A stretch of 64,000 bases of DNA from Aspergillus flavus. Taxonomy: Eukaryota; Ascomycota; Eurotiomycetes; Eurotiales; Aspergillaceae. Shown here in pieces: positions 47,965-60,480 of this stretch (positions are counted from its first letter, which is position 1; the number at the start of each line of letters is the position of its first letter). The notes beneath the pieces were generated by a model. It searched no databases, was not told the DNA's origin, and was given only the letters and a program-made list of their open reading frames with translations. Position numbers and translations under genes: made by a program. The DNA lies in assembly GCF_009017415.1 (NCBI RefSeq), contig NC_092406.1, positions 3,348,001 through 3,412,000 on the forward strand, given 5' to 3'.

Positions 47965-49641
47965 ATGCGGGGATCTGAGGCATCGGGGCTCAGTGCCCTA
48001 TGGGGTGCTCCCTCGACCCTCACCACTTCCGTGATAAGCGGTCCGACAACGTCACCAGCCTCGCAGTCTCGCTATGCGACCACCGATCCTCAACGAGTGG
48101 CATCCAATATTGAACATGTCCTGTTGGCAATGTCCTCTCCAAGTCAAGATGGTGGCCTGGTCAGCGCCAGTGGCAATTCTTCGGGTTCTACCGGCAAGGG
48201 TATCTTGATCGGCGTCCTCTCAGCCTTCGGATCTGCAGCAGTTGCAGTGCTTGTTCTTGCGATATTCTTCTTTTTCAAGTATACTCAACGTGGTAGAATT
48301 ATTCTGGACCGCATTGGGCGCCCGGGTGAATATGATGATGAGCAAGCGTTCTTGCGCGAGGAGACTGAGGCTTTAGAGGCCATGGATGATTTGTCGCGGT
48401 CCGAGTATCTGAGGGCAAAGGGTGAGTTTCTACTCGTTGGCGACTAGATCTAAGGACTCGATGTGATAGAATCATTTATCGCTAATCTGCGGCATCCTAG
48501 CATTCATCGAAGCCAACCCGCCCGAATCGATGCAAACCGATATTTCTCTCTCCCAGTTCCTCGCGATCCAAGAAAAGGGCGTTTCAGCATGGGAGTTTCA
48601 ACCGGAGCTGGAAATCGCCAACTGCTTTGTCGAGGCCCGCACAGAGATTGAGTTCTACGATTCCGAATGCAGTGTGCAAACAAATTTACCTGTTCCGAAA
48701 CAGAACGATGTTTACTATTGGGAAGCAAAGATATACGATAAGCCCGAAAATACTCTCATCAGTATTGGCATGACCACTAAGCCATATCCTTTGTTCCGGT
48801 TACCAGGTAGGCTTAGCATCACTTAGGTGGGTGATTCCTGGTATGTGCCAAACGCTAATGTCACTGTTTCTTCGTAGGATATCATAGAGCCTCGGTAGCA
48901 TACCAAACCACAGGTCACCGGAGATATAATCAGCCTTTCACACCAACACCATATGGCCCTCCGCTTTCGCAAGGCGATGTGATCGGCGTCGGTTATCGGC
49001 CTCGCTCAGGTACGATATTCTTCACTCGGAATGGCAAGAAACTGGAAGATGTGGTTCATGGCCAGAAAGCACAAAACTTCTTCCCCACTATCGGGGCAAA
49101 TGGGCCCTGCACAGTTCATGTCAACTTTGGTCAAATGGGCTTTGTGTTTATCGAGGCCAACGTCAAGAAATGGGGGTTGGCGCCAATGACCGGTAGTTTG
49201 GCCCCCCCGCCACCGTATGGTAGCGAGCAGGGTAGCATTCTGCTGGAGTCCGGTCGCGAGAGTGCTGCTCAAATTTCCCAGCGGGTTTATCAGGATGCCA
49301 ACAATGCACGTACGAGCTCCACTGTCAGAATCGCACCATCAGCCAGCCCCGGTCCGGTCCGGTCCCCGACGGATATTTCCCTCGCCCAGCTCGCTCACAT
49401 TCCTTCAAACGAAGATGCCGGAGAAGGCTCAAGCCGCATAAATGTTGGCGATGGGGAGCATACTCCACTATTGAATACCCAAGATATCGACCTGGCTCCT
49501 CCACCGGAATACTCGAGCCCCGATAGCAGCCGAAGAGGTAGTGAAGATCTACCGCGCCAAAATCAACCACCGATACCTAGCTATGATGCGGCTGTCGGCA
49601 ACCGGGATGGCAATCCTTCGCGTCCGAGTGGAAACAACTAA
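47965..49641 (+). CDS. SSH4: Ssh4-type SPRY-domain adaptor of the Rsp5 ubiquitin ligase
   Basis: Membrane adaptor that brings cargo to the Rsp5/Nedd4 ubiquitin ligase for endosomal sorting to the vacuole. The 508-residue product is from exons 47965-48421, 48501-48806 and 48878-49641. A Ser/Thr-rich N-terminus precedes one membrane segment at residues 80-104 (ILIGVLSAFGSAAVAVLVLAI plus FFFF). The SPRY domain spans about 200-350: VYYWEAKIYDKPENTLISIG, RYNQPFTPTPYGPPLSQGDV, IGVGYRPRSGTIFFTRNGKK and CTVHVNFGQMGFVFIEAN. The C-terminal tail is disordered and has PY motifs PPPPY and PPPEY, with a weaker PPIPSY, which would bind the WW domains of Rsp5. A 6-codon upstream ORF overlaps the start codon (see findings). 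Confidence 0.92.
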
Positions 49642-52116
49642 TTCAGCCGAAGCGTACAACTCAAGTTTTCTGTTTCATTCCGTTATTAGCAACACCCCCT
49701 ATGATGTGTGTATATGGTTTTCGAGCCATCGAATATGCTGGCTTCCTCTCTGTTAATCGATTTTAGCGGCCACGGTTGGCGTTCCAATGGATGGGATTAT
49801 TGCGGTTGGGGCTTTCTATGGGTTTTATGCCACCCGGATGTGGCAATGACACGAAATAAATAACGTATATAGGGATTGGCTCTTTGTGCTTTGCTTTATA
49901 TGTCTCTTCAGATCAACATACTTTTGAGGAGAAATAACACCACCACCAACGTTCTGGGCAAGCTTGCAGCTCAACCCAAGGCGTTTTAGGAATCTGCTTA
50001 CCTCTGGAAGGGTTCGACATTTCAGACCTGTCAAATGATATCCTCTTTTGCTTTTCCTTTGAGAAGTACGTGCAACGGAATGACTCTATGCTGTGCATGG
50101 GGTGACGCTCGAACTAGCCCAACCACAAACATTGCTCTTTCTTGACGGCATCTATACTCACATCTACTCTTGTCTGCCTGTACATGTAGTCGCAGAACCG
50201 CAGATGACCTTTCACTGTCAATCTATGGATGTTTATATCTGCTATCGGACTTGGTAGCCTCTCATGCTTCATTATATATTGACTACATGTTTCTTCAGTT
50301 TCGTAAAAGAGAGACCTCCCTGCCGCACGCTTCTGAGCATTTAATGCTGGCCGTAATGATACAACTTTATTTGGGGTACTCGGTAATCATAGAACGTTGA
50401 TCAGCTAGCTGCCTCTAGGGATAACGTGGTGAATGTCTGTCGATGATATCGAAATGATGAGTTTCGATTTGCTGGTGCTATTATTAGATCCCACATGGCA
50501 AATGGGACACTATTACAGTACCTCAACTCGACCTTATCACAATGCCCTCTTGAGGGTTAAAGGGATTGTCATTCAATTCCGCCCAGTACATATCTTTATT
50601 CCTCCGATGGCGAGAGAGGAGGAGAGGGGGACCACATTTTGCCGTAAGAATCCTTTGTTTGTACCATGTTCCTTTGAATAAGTCTAGGGCCAAGTGACTC
50701 TCTTGTCTTTTTGCAAATTAGTACATGCGTTCATTGATTAGTACCCGGCTCCTAAATGTAAGAGGGAGCACAAGCTCGCTACTTCCCACCAACACCGCTA
50801 CTATCCTACACCGAATAGTATTATAGTACGAGTACTCCACATACTCAGCTCGTAGGGCAGAAAAAAAAAGCAAAACAAAAAGGGAAAAGTGGGTCAGATG
50901 GATTATGTCGAGCAATGAATTTCCCCACAATCTCAGATCGATCACCGAGTTTCAGGGAATAATCGGCTTTCGTGCCGCAACTGGAGACGGTTAGTCGACG
51001 TCATCCAACCATTCATTTCCTTTCAGCTCGCACGGTTACATTCGAGAGCTGTTGTTGCTACTGTGCTAACTTTATTCCCCATCGGTTTAAATGAAAGGAT
51101 GGGCCTCTGCTTACCCACCTTTTGCTCATGTGAGGGGGAAAGCAAAAGGGGAAAAAAAAAAAAGAAAGAAAGAAAGAAAGAAAACAAAGAGCCACAGCGA
51201 GCTGAGGCTGAATGAAAGCTGTTCCTTTCGTTCCTGATCTTATTTCTTCTTGTCCCATCGTTCGCCAACTCGAAGTGCGCGGCACCACTCTTTACCCCCC
51301 TTTTGAACTGGCTGGGGTTTCCCGCTACTTCTCGAAGTAACTTAAAGAAGGTAATATATGCAGGCGGTATACTTTGCCGATTTATCATTATAACTTGCTT
51401 CGTCGTTTCTTGTTGGACTATCCGTTAATCGTGGTTCCCCGATCGCAGATTACCAGCCACATCACTTCCGCTCGCGAACTCCGAATCGGGGGGAAAAGCA
51501 ATTCCTGCCCTAAAATAAGTTCTAGCTTGCGTAGTACAAGCCTTGTCGGAGATTCTGTGGAAAGTAGAAATTCTACCGAAGGCAATTGTATTCAATCCGT
51601 GGACGCATTGACCTGGCTTCTTCGGTTCTCGAAGCTCTTTGTCGGTGAGTCTTTAGCAATGATCATCGTTATCATCGCTACATGTCGCGACGGGAGATCT
51701 CACAACCATTCGCTAGTGCTCGAATTATTCCGCCAGTCCTGCACTCAGCCAGACTACACCCTGAGGACCTGCAGAACCATTGCGCAACTCCTTGCCGCAC
51801 TCTAATTGCGAAATCGCGTGCGACGCGAAACCGCGGGAGGTCTGCCATTTCGCTATATTTCTGACGAGCAGAAGCAATGAGATAGTTTTCGACCGGATGA
51901 CGGGCAGACTATATTAACTTCTAATCTTCCTTTAACTGTGAACGTCGCAGTCGCCTTTGCGCGCGCTCTCTCGTTCTCTTTTATCCAAAAAAAAGTAAAC
52001 TGATCAACACCTACAAAAGTACCACATTTAATATTCGGTACCTACCCCGATTAGATGCTTGTTCTCCATATCTGTTTACTGCAGAAAAACGAATTTGTTT
52101 TCTTGGTTACATACAG
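49642..52116. other. 2.5 kb intergenic region upstream of the phosphodiesterase gene
   Basis: Left end: Ssh4 3' UTR. A (GAAA)n tract lies at 51150-51184. Several small open frames around 51374-51864 have no recognisable protein character and may be leader sequence. No gene was called. Confidence 0.4.
51150..51184. repeat. poly-A/(GAAA)n simple repeat
   Basis: A run of A's passes into five GAAA units. It is an ordinary purine microsatellite in noncoding sequence. Confidence 0.85.
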
Positions 52117-53949
52117 ATGAAAATGAACCAGTCACGAACCAAAAGGGCTTCGGGGAGAGGAAAAGGAAGGGTGAAAACAAAGCAGGATATTGCAGACCCA
52201 GAGCTCAACGTTGAAGCTCTTACAACGGGTCCGTTTGGGAGACCCCCAGAGCCTGGCAAAGGAGATTTACAAGTAATTGTCTTGGTGAGTCTAGCCTCTA
52301 TTTCACGTATAACAATTCCCTTTCCCTAAATCACCTCTTTGTCCCGATCCGCATGAGGGTTTCGTATCCGAAGGACAGGGTCTTGTGGCTCCTGCCTAAA
52401 CCACTCTCGGTGCTCCATCTTTGCCGCGGTGTCATACAACTCTCGGACTTCGACAGATACGTTGATTGCTAACTTTTCCCAACAGGGTCCAACAGGAGGC
52501 CCACGGGAGGATCGAGTCACGGGGCTTCTAGTCCGGTCGACATCAACCAGCTGGAGACCAGATACCGTGATTGCCGTCGATGCGGGGACCCTACTCAGTG
52601 GAATAATTCATATCCTAGAAACATACAACGACATGGACGAGATGATAGTTCAGACTGGCCCGTTTACCGAAATGCCTCTACCTTTTCAGACTGCTCCAGC
52701 GAATGCAGCACACATCCTGCGAGAAGTCATTGGAACCATCTTGGTCACACATCCGCACTTAGACCATTTCTCAGGATTTGCCATGAACTCACCAATCCTA
52801 GAGGCAACAAACGGCCCCAAGACAGTGGCTGCACTACCTTCTGTCATCTCCGCCATCAAGACTCATATTTTCAACGAAGTGATCTGGCCTAACCTCTCAG
52901 ACGAAGACGGTGGCGCAGGTCTGATCACCTATCAACGTTTGCAAGAGGGAGGCAACCTAAGGATGGGCCGAGATGAAACGAGAGGCTATACCCGGGCTTG
53001 TGAGGGCTTGTACTACAGATGTTTTGGCGTCAGTCATGGGTGTACTAGGAGACACTATGCCCCCGAAGCTGAGATGCGGCGCTCGTTAAGTAATGCAATG
53101 TACCTGGGTGATCCATTCATGATGCGTTCGGCTTCAAGAGCTGCTATCTCTTTGACTCAAGAAGAGCCGGGGTAAGTTTGGTCCTTCGGAAGTTGCTCGT
53201 AGCACTAAATGAACGAATTCTACAGGTATATGTCTCCGGCTATGCCTAGACCCTCAAACCCGCGAGATACCTGGATGAGCGTTGAAAGCTCTGCATTTTT
53301 CATACGCGAACAACACTCGGGCCGCGAGATTATCATTTTCGGTGACGTTGAACCCGATTCGATCTCAGTCGAGCCCCGCAACAAGCGTGTTTGGGAGGCG
53401 GCAGCTCCTCGTATAGCCTCAGGGAAGCTACGCGCGATCTTCATCGAATGCTCTTATACTGATGATGTGGAGGATGAGTCCTTGTACGGCCATCTTTGCC
53501 CCCGACACTTAATTGCAGAACTCAAGGTGCTGGCTAGCGAAGTTATAAAGGCCAAATACCCAAGCAGCTCGGGGATTGGCAAACGCAAACGCCCTAGCAG
53601 AGAGACACCCGCAGGTTCGCAGCCAACGAGCCCTAAGACTCGGCGGTCACAAGACGTGCTTCCTGGGTCTTCTACAACGGCTATTACCAGCGCCCCCCAG
53701 GTAGTGGCCGGCAGTTCTACTGAGCCTTCTGGTACTGGAGCTACAGGAACACTGGATGCGGAGTCTAACTGGCCACATGAGGCACCCTTGATTCACTTAA
53801 AGGTTTATCTCATTCACATTAAGGAAGACATGGATGGTGGCCCGTGTCCAAGTGATACGATCGTGACACAACTTCGAGACCAGGCGCAGGCTGCTAATCT
53901 AGGATGCGAATTCCATGCCCCCAAACGTGGCGAGAGTGTTCAAATCTAA
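52117..53949 (+). CDS. PDE1: low-affinity 3',5'-cyclic-nucleotide phosphodiesterase (class II, PDE1 type)
   Basis: Hydrolyses cAMP to AMP and so dampens protein kinase A signalling. The predicted 525-residue product comes from exons 52117-52284, 52486-53171 and 53226-53949. The family core begins at LQVIVLGPTGGPREDRVTGL, spanning the first junction. The class II metal-binding signature is VTHPHLDHFSGF near residue 145. FFIREQHSGREIIIFGDVEPDS and LRAIFIECSYTD continue the metallo-beta-lactamase-like fold, and LIHLKVYLIHIKEDM is the conserved C-terminal strand. It is much longer than yeast Pde1 owing to a basic N-terminal extension of about 50 residues (RTKRASGRGKGRVKTK) and a roughly 90-residue Ser/Thr/Pro insert before the last conserved block. 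Intron 1 is 201 nt, long for this window, so the 5' exon is less certain than the rest. Confidence 0.9.
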
Positions 53950-54519
53950 CGCGACAGACCGACGCAGTTTCTATCTGGCTTTCTGAGTCTCATGTACTCT
54001 ATACGAACTATGTGACCCAGGACTGTGCTATAAGAATGTTCCTGTATGTTCCCCATCATATCAGGAGGCTTTCCCTACGCGGAGACTGATTGTTCTGCGA
54101 TCCTGGTGTCACGCGCATTGTTTTTGACATAGGGCTGAGCCCATCTTCCAAGTTTCAACGTTGCAAACCTTATGTATCTTCAACGATGTACATACATTTA
54201 CTTTGCTTTCCTTGATGCTCTATCTATGTATGTTACGAAATGTTACGAAACATTCTTTCACGGCTGAACATCGAGCACAATGTATAAACAGCCTTTGACT
54301 GTTTTTAGTTTCCTCTGCTGTCCATACTCATGTTCAGATGTCTATATTTTCAACAAGTACAACAATGATACCAAAACTTTAGTGGCGGTACCAACGCCTT
54401 TTCGTCGAGCAAGCGATGCCATCGACGAGGTATTCCAAAAATCATTATAACAACCAACTACGGTGCTAAGTATAGAACAAGAAGACAAACTATAAACATC
54501 AATCGAACTTACCTACGGT
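53950..54519. other. convergent 3' flanks of the phosphodiesterase and amidase genes
   Basis: The two genes point toward each other; this stretch should be mostly 3' UTR. No coding signal was seen. Confidence 0.45.
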
Positions 54520-56533
54520 TTACTGTCTCGCGGAAGCAATTACATCTTCCCACAGCGACCCTTCACCGTAAGGAATTCTCAGACCCGTCGACTGCTCACC
54601 CAAATGCTCTTTAGTAGCCAACTGATTCTCAGAGAGATCCAGAATGGCCTCACCGTCTCTAGCAAAAGCAATAAGATCCTCCTCAGTACCCCATTCACCC
54701 ATAGCCATCAAACCAACGGGCACACGAGTATCCTGCACATATCCCGCAGGACAGTTGATAGCCGGACAACCGGTGAAATTAGCCAACCACACGTACTCCA
54801 TATTGCGCACGGAGGACTTCCCATCCGACAAGCCGCGCGAAAGGTCCGCCTCGCCGTTGATCCTCCAGCCGGGGATGGGCGTAGTGGGGGTGAGGATGAG
54901 AAGGCCCGGGTGTTTCCCGAACAAATAGGCGAGATGGGACATGATGATGCTGCGGAGGCGCTGTGAGGCGAGAAAATCCTGGCCGGAGATCTGCCACATG
55001 CCCATGGAGACGAGGACCTTGTTGGGGGCCGATAGCTTGCCGACCTGGTCGGGGGTGAGGCCCGAGGCGATTTCTGTCATGATGGTAAGGATGTGGGCGC
55101 GCTGGCCTTCGGGGAGGTAAGGGATTGTGATGTCGATGACTTCGTAGCCTTGTTTGCGGTAGAAGTCAAGGGCTCGGTCGAAGACGGCGCGAACAGGAGG
55201 CTCAGCGCGGTCGATCCAGTCACGGGCGATGCCGATAGTTTTAGTGCGCGGTTTGGAGGACCAGACTTGCAGGGTGGTGAGGGGATCGGGAAAAGATGCG
55301 GACGATGGGTCTTGCTCTGCGGGTGCTGGCGCCGCCATGATGCGGTATGCGAGGGCTAGATCGTCGATGCTGGCTGCCATTGGGCCGTAGACGCCGACCG
55401 TTTGCGCGAGGGATACGGTTGGCGTGCCGCTAATACGGCCATGTGATGGCTTTAGACCCCAGATTCCGCAGAAGGATGAGGGGATCCGGATTGAGCCTCC
55501 GCCGTCTGCGCCCAGGGCGATGGGCGCCAGGCCTGCGCCGACGGCGTAGCCGGACCCGCCGGACGAGCCGCCGCAGTAGTAATTGCGGTTATGAGGGTTG
55601 CGGGGCGTTCCGTGATTGGGATTGTTGTTGTTCGTATCTGTGTTGTCTGAGTTGGCAATGTTGCTCATTTACATCGGTAGCGATATTGTAGACACGGCTT
55701 ACCCAGACCCAATTCGTGCATGGTTGTCTTCCCGACTATGATTGCGCCGGCCTCTTCCCACTTCTTCACACACCATGACGTCCCCGTGAACTCGCCGGTG
55801 AAATCCAATTTACTCCCTAGGGTCCGTCGATACCCTTCAATATGCACTTCATCTTTCACGACAACCGGTATTCCGTCCAGCGGACCCAGCGGTTTCCCAT
55901 CCTTGTATCTCTTTGTCGACGCCTCCGCCGCAGCACGAACCCGCTCGACCTGCGAATCTAGGAATGCAACGGAGTGCTTACCGGGAGTTTCGGCATCCCG
56001 ACGGATTAGTGGCATCAACGTTTCGGCCACGGCAAGGGGTTTCAATTCGCCGGATTTATACAGCGCATGATAATCGGCCGAGGTATAGTAACCCGATGGC
56101 CCGTTTCTCCTCTGACTTGGGATGGGGAGTTCAGCCGGGGACGAGGGAATTTCAGGCTTATTCTCGAGAATGGGAATAACGGTAGGATCGTAGCGAGCAG
56201 GGTACTGCTTTAAATGAGGGATATCGTGGATGATGTCGAAACCGGCATTGCGCCAGAAGTAACTTTGGATGAAGTTCACATTGTGAATGCTGATTGGGAT
56301 TAAACGTTAGTTGAAATCTCGTTTTCGCGATCCATATCATTTTTGCCCCTTCTTTTTCTTATCGTTATTTTAAAGTTGGGAGAAATCTTTGGTTGATATA
56401 AAGCTTACAGTGTAGCTCCGATAGCTAGAGGGAGGCCGCGAAAGACGGGGATCGATTGGTCTTCATTCCTGTAGGGGACGGACGGCCCTTCGCGGGTCTC
56501 GGGATAGTGGATGAACTGCGGTTGGGAACTCAT
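54520..56533 (-). CDS. amidase (amidase signature family)
   Basis: A predicted serine amidohydrolase of 612 residues. Minus-strand exons are 56533-56409, 56289-55703 and 55646-54520. The start MSSQPQFIHYPETREGPSVP is supported by in-frame joining over a 119-nt intron. The Ser-cisSer-Lys catalytic triad can be placed: Lys in VVVKDEVH near residue 186, the cis-Ser in YYCGGSSGGSGYAVGAG near 263, and the nucleophile in ADGGGSIRIPSSFCGIWGLKPSHGR near 285. A short Asn-rich loop (NTDTNNNNPNHGTP) sits just ahead of the glycine-rich signature. The substrate is unknown. The 56-nt second intron falls between the two halves of the signature region. Confidence 0.92.
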
Positions 56534-56797
56534 TGTAAGATGTGGGCGATTTCTCGACCCTAACGCAGAGAGGAACGTGGGAAAGGGTACGGAGTAGCAG
56601 TGATGGGTTTAAATCATTTTGTTTGATCAATCAATGGACCGCGGTTCAGCATGTGGTCCAGCGCCAAGCCACAGTGTCACATCATAAGATCACTCACTGA
56701 TCGGCTCTATTGATGCATTTATTTATACTTTAAAGTTCGTACTGTACATATGTCCATTATTATTCTACACATTTATTAGATAGGCAATTCTATAATT

Positions 56798-58359
56798 TCA
56801 CAGGCTGAGCTTGATGTTAGCTCTGTCCAATGCCAGTGCGACGCCGGTTATCATGGCCACATATGCGATCAAGACTACCATGGCATGCGCAGTGGTGACA
56901 TCGAGTGTGGGGACGCTCAGATTCACAGCTCCCGTGAGGAGGTTTGCTACGAGAAACAATGCTAGTCCGTTCTTGTTGAAGGCTGTCATAATGCGGCTTG
57001 TCGCAAATGATGTCCGTTCGAGTTCACCGTCCTTGCCAGTTTCCCGGTGGATAGAGGGAAAGAAAGTACTCTCGAGGAGACAGAAAAGGAAGAGTTGAGC
57101 ATTGTTGAAGGCAGATACCCAGAGCACATAAGGCATATTTGCTAGACGGCGCGAAACTGGGATTCCGGCCCCCAAACCCATAGCATGCGTGGAATTAAAC
57201 ACGAAAAGAGTTGTCCAAACCAGAGTTTGCAGTCCCAGGCTTATAAGCACACTCTTTCTGGCTTGTTGAGGTGACCGTGACGCCGACGTTCCGCGCGGGA
57301 TGATTCTGATGCCAATCGCACGCCCAGTAAGGAAGATCGCAAGGTATCCAAGAAAGGAGAAAACACCTTCCCGGTTTTTAGAAAGCAGATCCGGCCCACG
57401 GGGAGAGACAAGAATGTAACTCTTAAGGTCTGTCGATTCCAGGGCTACCTGATACAGGACCACAATACCCAGGGACAAGATCTCGTAGGATGGAATAATT
57501 GCAGCTAGGGCGTCGAAGATCTCCACAAATGGGGGCAGGAGGCCCAATGTGAAGAAGAAGTTCCAGTGCACTCCGTACTCCGTTACATGTTCTGCATAGT
57601 CGAGACCTTTGACGCTATATAACCGGACCAATCCAAGCACGAGCAAAGGGATTGAATGTCGTGCGGAGGCTGCCAGCCTCTGCCACAGACCAGCCTTCTT
57701 AGAATGACTGTTTCGACCTTTAAGAATCGAGCGAGCAGAGACCACTCCGCTCGAAAATACAAATGATCCAACCCCAAGATCCATGAGCGATGTGCCCCAG
57801 TTCTCAGCCTTCGCGAACCGCCGAGGGAAGATGCGAAAGTCAACCGCTAAGATAGCAACGCAAGTAATGACCATCATGGCGGCACGATATGTTGTGAGAA
57901 ACGGGTGAACGGGCAATGGTTCGGGCGAGTCAGATGCATGCTTTGGGGTATTCTTCTTAGCTGCGGCTGATGGGCGCGGAGGTTTAGCTTTCTGTTGCGT
58001 GCGGGAAGGCGTCGAAGTGAAAAGTAGTATGAGAGCCGGAAGGGCTAGGAGGATATTTAGGGTCCATGGCGCAGATGAATAGAGTGTAGTTGCAAAGAGA
58101 ATGGGCAACACGTTCAGGAAGAAGTCGGTGACTAATGCTAGCGCACCATAGGGGATGAAGAAGGAAAGACGAGACTGGAGCACCGACCAGAGAAGAACGG
58201 AGGTCTGGTTGGTTAAGTGTATTAGCCGAGGTGCAGTAGAGCAAGGTCAAGAGCGCCACTCACAGGAGCAACGAGGGTGACAGCGTTGATCTCCAGGATG
58301 CTTCCACCTGCGAGATTCGACACGAACGCCTCTTTTCGAGCTTTATAACTCGAATCCAT
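56798..58359 (-). CDS. GWT1: Gwt1, GPI-anchor inositol acyltransferase
   Basis: An ER membrane enzyme that acylates the inositol of GlcN-phosphatidylinositol during GPI-anchor synthesis. The 500-residue length fits the family. Exons on the minus strand are 58359-58264 and 58204-56798, with a 59-nt intron. The N-terminus MDSSYKARKEAFVSNLAGGS followed by ILEINAVTLVAPTSVLLWSVLQ is a strong family signature. Ten or more hydrophobic segments run to the end (for example GALALVTDFFLNVLPILFAT, AMMVITCVAILAVDFRIFPR, AMVVLIAYVAMITGVALALD). Conserved blocks include FPRRFAKAENWGTSLMDLGVGSFV, split here only for quotation, and YGVHWNFFFTLGLLP. A Pro/Lys-rich loop (about residues 95-125) faces a membrane side. 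The amidase gene lies 264 bp downstream in the same orientation. Confidence 0.95.
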
Positions 58360-59000
58360 GTTTCTGAGCCTATGCGTTAAAGCTTCCTTCTAGTGGCCTC
58401 CTCGATTCGATTCAGTTCTGGAGATTTGGATTTAATCTCGTCATCAGTCGGCCCATACCAAACGAGAAGCTGCACATTCGAGGGGGAAAAGCTATCGGAT
58501 AAGATGATGACAACTTGCAATCGGAGTGCATCAAAGCATATGCCTGTATGTTACTGTACGGTACACAGGTAGCAATATTGGCAGGGGCATGCGGGGCTGT
58601 CCATTGTTACGGCGTATGGTAATTCATTACACCAGTTGCTTTTCCCTTCAAATGGCAATTGTTCACTGCCCGCAATTGATCGATCAGTCATCTTCTGCCA
58701 ACTTCCACGCAATTCCCTGTTGCTTTCCTTGAACAAGCCAGCCTCTCAAACGCTGGCAAGAGCCATAGCTAAACTGACTCGCTGGCATCCTCTTCTTGAA
58801 ACAAAGGCCACGTTGCTCAATTAATTCTTGCATGGACACCATCCCAGAAGTATATCCCGTCAAGTCGGCATTTGATGGTATGGAAAGGATCGGGAAAAGA
58901 AGGCCAAGGGGTGAAGCGGAAGGAAACTAACTTAAAGACCCCTCTCGTACTTAACTTTCCCTTTAGCATCAACTCATGACTCGTGTCCACCAACGTCGGG

Positions 59001-59032
59001 TTTGTTTTTGTTTTTGTTTTTATTTATTTTTA
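59001..59032. repeat. (GTTTTT)n-like T-rich simple repeat
   Basis: Three consecutive units of G plus five T's pass into TATTTATTTT. A low-complexity tract in noncoding sequence. Confidence 0.8.
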
Positions 59033-60450
59033 GTTTCCTCCTTTGAAATCCGAAGTCGCATACCATAGGGCATATAGCTGGCTGGCTACACACTCTGTCT
59101 ACGTAAGAGACACGAGATTCTAAGATCCGAGACTGGACAACAGTCCATAGGACTTTGACCATGGAAAGTGTCAACCATTGAATGGAGGAAGATTCTCTAG
59201 TTCAACACTAGGCTTGGAGCCTGCGTCCCAGACCCAACTTACCATGAACCAGTTGCGTGGAGGATGGTCAATGATTGGTACGGGAGCGACGCTACCCTTG
59301 CTTTTTTATGGTCAGAAATAGTGACTAACGTTAATAAACCATGAGATTAGAGGCAGGATTAAATTTGAAACAGGGAGGCTTCTCAAAATATCCATATCTG
59401 TCATACAAAACCATCTATCGATTCCGGACTCCGCGAAGTCGATCATCGTCGATTTCCAGGAATGTAAACGACCACTTTCGCCAACAAAATAGCGCAGATA
59501 CTGTTAGGCTATTCTAAAATGTTGTGCAGCAACGATAGGGGCCCACTACACACGGCATTAGTACACCATCCACTGCATGCTATTGTTTAGACCAACTTCA
59601 CTTGCGCACTCTGGGGCATAATATCGGGGAACCCAACAATGTTTTTACCTCGCTTTTATACGTCATATGTGACATATACTCCGTAAAGGAGATTTCAGCA
59701 GTTGGTCTCGGGGACAATGATTCGGAGATTTCAAATAACCGAACGGGATTGTGGGAAAAAGGGGGGCCTCTAAAAAAAATAAATAAAAAAAAAGGAAAAA
59801 AAGAAAAAGGTGGGATCTCTTAATGTACTCCATCGATTATGAATTCTAGACTACTAACCGTCATAGGGACACTTGTGGATGCGTCATGCATCAATTAGGC
59901 CTCCTGTTGACTGCGCCGCACCCAAAAAGAGAAATTCGGAATTTCTTTTTCTTTTTTTTTATTGACCACCCCTTCGTTTCCCCCCATCCCTTGGTCATTC
60001 TCCCCAGTACTAATGGCGATTTCTTATTAACTTAACTCTCGGGATCTTGTTGGTCCAACAAACTTCTGCCGCTTCTCGATAAGCTGGGCAACCTTTATGG
60101 ACCCTCCGAATCTTTTCCGCTTCGGCCCAACGAATCGTAGTTAGTCTTGAACGAGCCCATTCGCATGTGGAGTCGATCTACCTGCCTCGTGGTCAGCACC
60201 ACCCATGGTTTCAAGGGCTCCGTCCAAGATCCGAGAGGGCTACACCCACGCTCCAGTTTGGATACGGCCTTCCATGTTGGGCATAGGAAAGTGATCCGGC
60301 TCGTGGCGCTAAGATGGATGACGTACGATTCGTTGATTGACCAAAGAGCTTCTCGTTCATCTGGCAATCGCCAAGACCGGCAGATCCCAGGAATCACTCG
60401 CTCTTTTCAAATAAAGGGCAGATGATCGTTTCGGATGCATTCCACGCCTC

Positions 60451-60480
60451 GTGGGCAAGTGGGCAAGTGGGCAAGTGGGC
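60451..60480. repeat. 8-bp tandem repeat GTGGGCAA, three full units plus GTGGGC
   Basis: The unit GTGGGCAA repeats three times without change and a fourth partial copy follows. It lies about 1.1 kb upstream of the bZIP start codon. The perfect repetition suggests recent slippage. Confidence 0.85.

Noticed and set aside
51374..51864. Open frames upstream of the phosphodiesterase gene as an additional gene
   Set aside because: They show no protein character, and splice-like motifs do not join them into a longer frame; more likely leader or noncoding sequence.
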